From: Candidatus Hydrogenedentota bacterium
Lineage (GTDB): Bacteria > Hydrogenedentota > Hydrogenedentia > Hydrogenedentiales > CAITNO01
Assembly: GCA_903922535.1 (NCBI GenBank)
Contig: CAIXUF010000729.1
Coordinates: 1 to 22,480, forward strand
DNA: 22,480 nt
Direction of reading: 5' to 3'
The translations under genes and the position numbers were made by a program. Below, piece by piece: positions 22,457 through 22,480 of the stretch. How positions within the stretch are numbered: the first letter of the stretch is position 1; each line of letters starts with the position of its first letter. The notes under the pieces were generated by a model, which saw only the letters and a program-made list of their open reading frames with translations, did not search any database and was not told where the DNA came from.

Positions 22457-22480
22457 TGGCGTGGTTTCCAGACCACGCCA
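22457..22480. repeat. Hairpin at the window's right edge, 9-bp arms
   Basis: TGGCGTGGT, a 6-nt loop TTCCAG, then ACCACGCCA. It may extend beyond the window. It could be a terminator for an unseen neighbour or another dispersed palindrome. No T-tract is visible. Confidence 0.55.

Larger units (their letters stand above)
21910..22480. other. 571-bp region without an intact gene: nuclease-gene remnant and hairpins
   Basis: It holds a 15-bp palindrome at 21967-21981, a frameshifted DUF1016/YhcG remnant, and three hairpins (22201-22217, 22377-22403, 22457-22480). Several frames of 60-126 codons exist, but none reads as a complete protein. Confidence 0.6.

Noticed and set aside
1..22480. CRISPR array, tRNA or rRNA genes
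   Set aside because: No regularly spaced repeats and no tRNA- or rRNA-like sequence were seen by eye. A dedicated scan would settle it.

Overview
This is a GC-rich bacterial chromosome segment with no rRNA or tRNA genes. Large secreted beta-helix proteins, a C39-like protease with Ig-like tails, a pYEATS protein and short palindromic repeats are typical of Planctomycetota, Lentisphaerota and Hydrogenedentota-like genomes. This placement is inferred from protein style only. Promoters resemble sigma-70 sites and most genes have GGAGG-type ribosome binding sites.

Layout. Bases 1-670 hold the 3' part of an SCP2-like lipid-binding protein gene. A 387-bp spacer with two hairpins follows. Next is an AT-richer gene for a two-TM protein with a probable prokaryotic YEATS domain (1058-1762). 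Bases 1871-7721 are a three-gene operon of secreted glycan-active candidates: a TIM-barrel hydrolase-like protein and two right-handed beta-helix proteins. A hybrid PAS histidine kinase is convergent to it (7835-9814, minus strand). A secreted C39-like cysteine protease with duplicated Ig-like repeats is divergent from the kinase (10072-12282).

The most interesting block is 12560-20483. On the plus strand are a radical SAM enzyme resembling the archaeal tetraether lipid synthase (Tes) family, an adenine-nucleosidase/phosphorylase-like protein, an SDR oxidoreductase, and a second close paralogue of the radical SAM enzyme. Converging on these, on the minus strand, are a DPM1-type glycosyltransferase, a B12-binding radical SAM enzyme and a class I methyltransferase. 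These activities parallel those of bacterial isoprenoid/hopanoid tailoring: radical SAM chemistry, adenine removal, reduction, methylation and glycosylation. I propose this as a candidate uncharacterised membrane-lipid modification locus. The nucleosidase could instead simply clear 5'-deoxyadenosine and SAH made by its neighbours.

Bases 20629-22480 look like accessory DNA: a DUF2726 nuclease-like protein with a topoisomerase-type zinc finger, a DUF6933-like protein, a frameshifted remnant of a YhcG/DUF1016 nuclease gene, and three hairpins. Two of the hairpins share a core and show compensatory stem changes.
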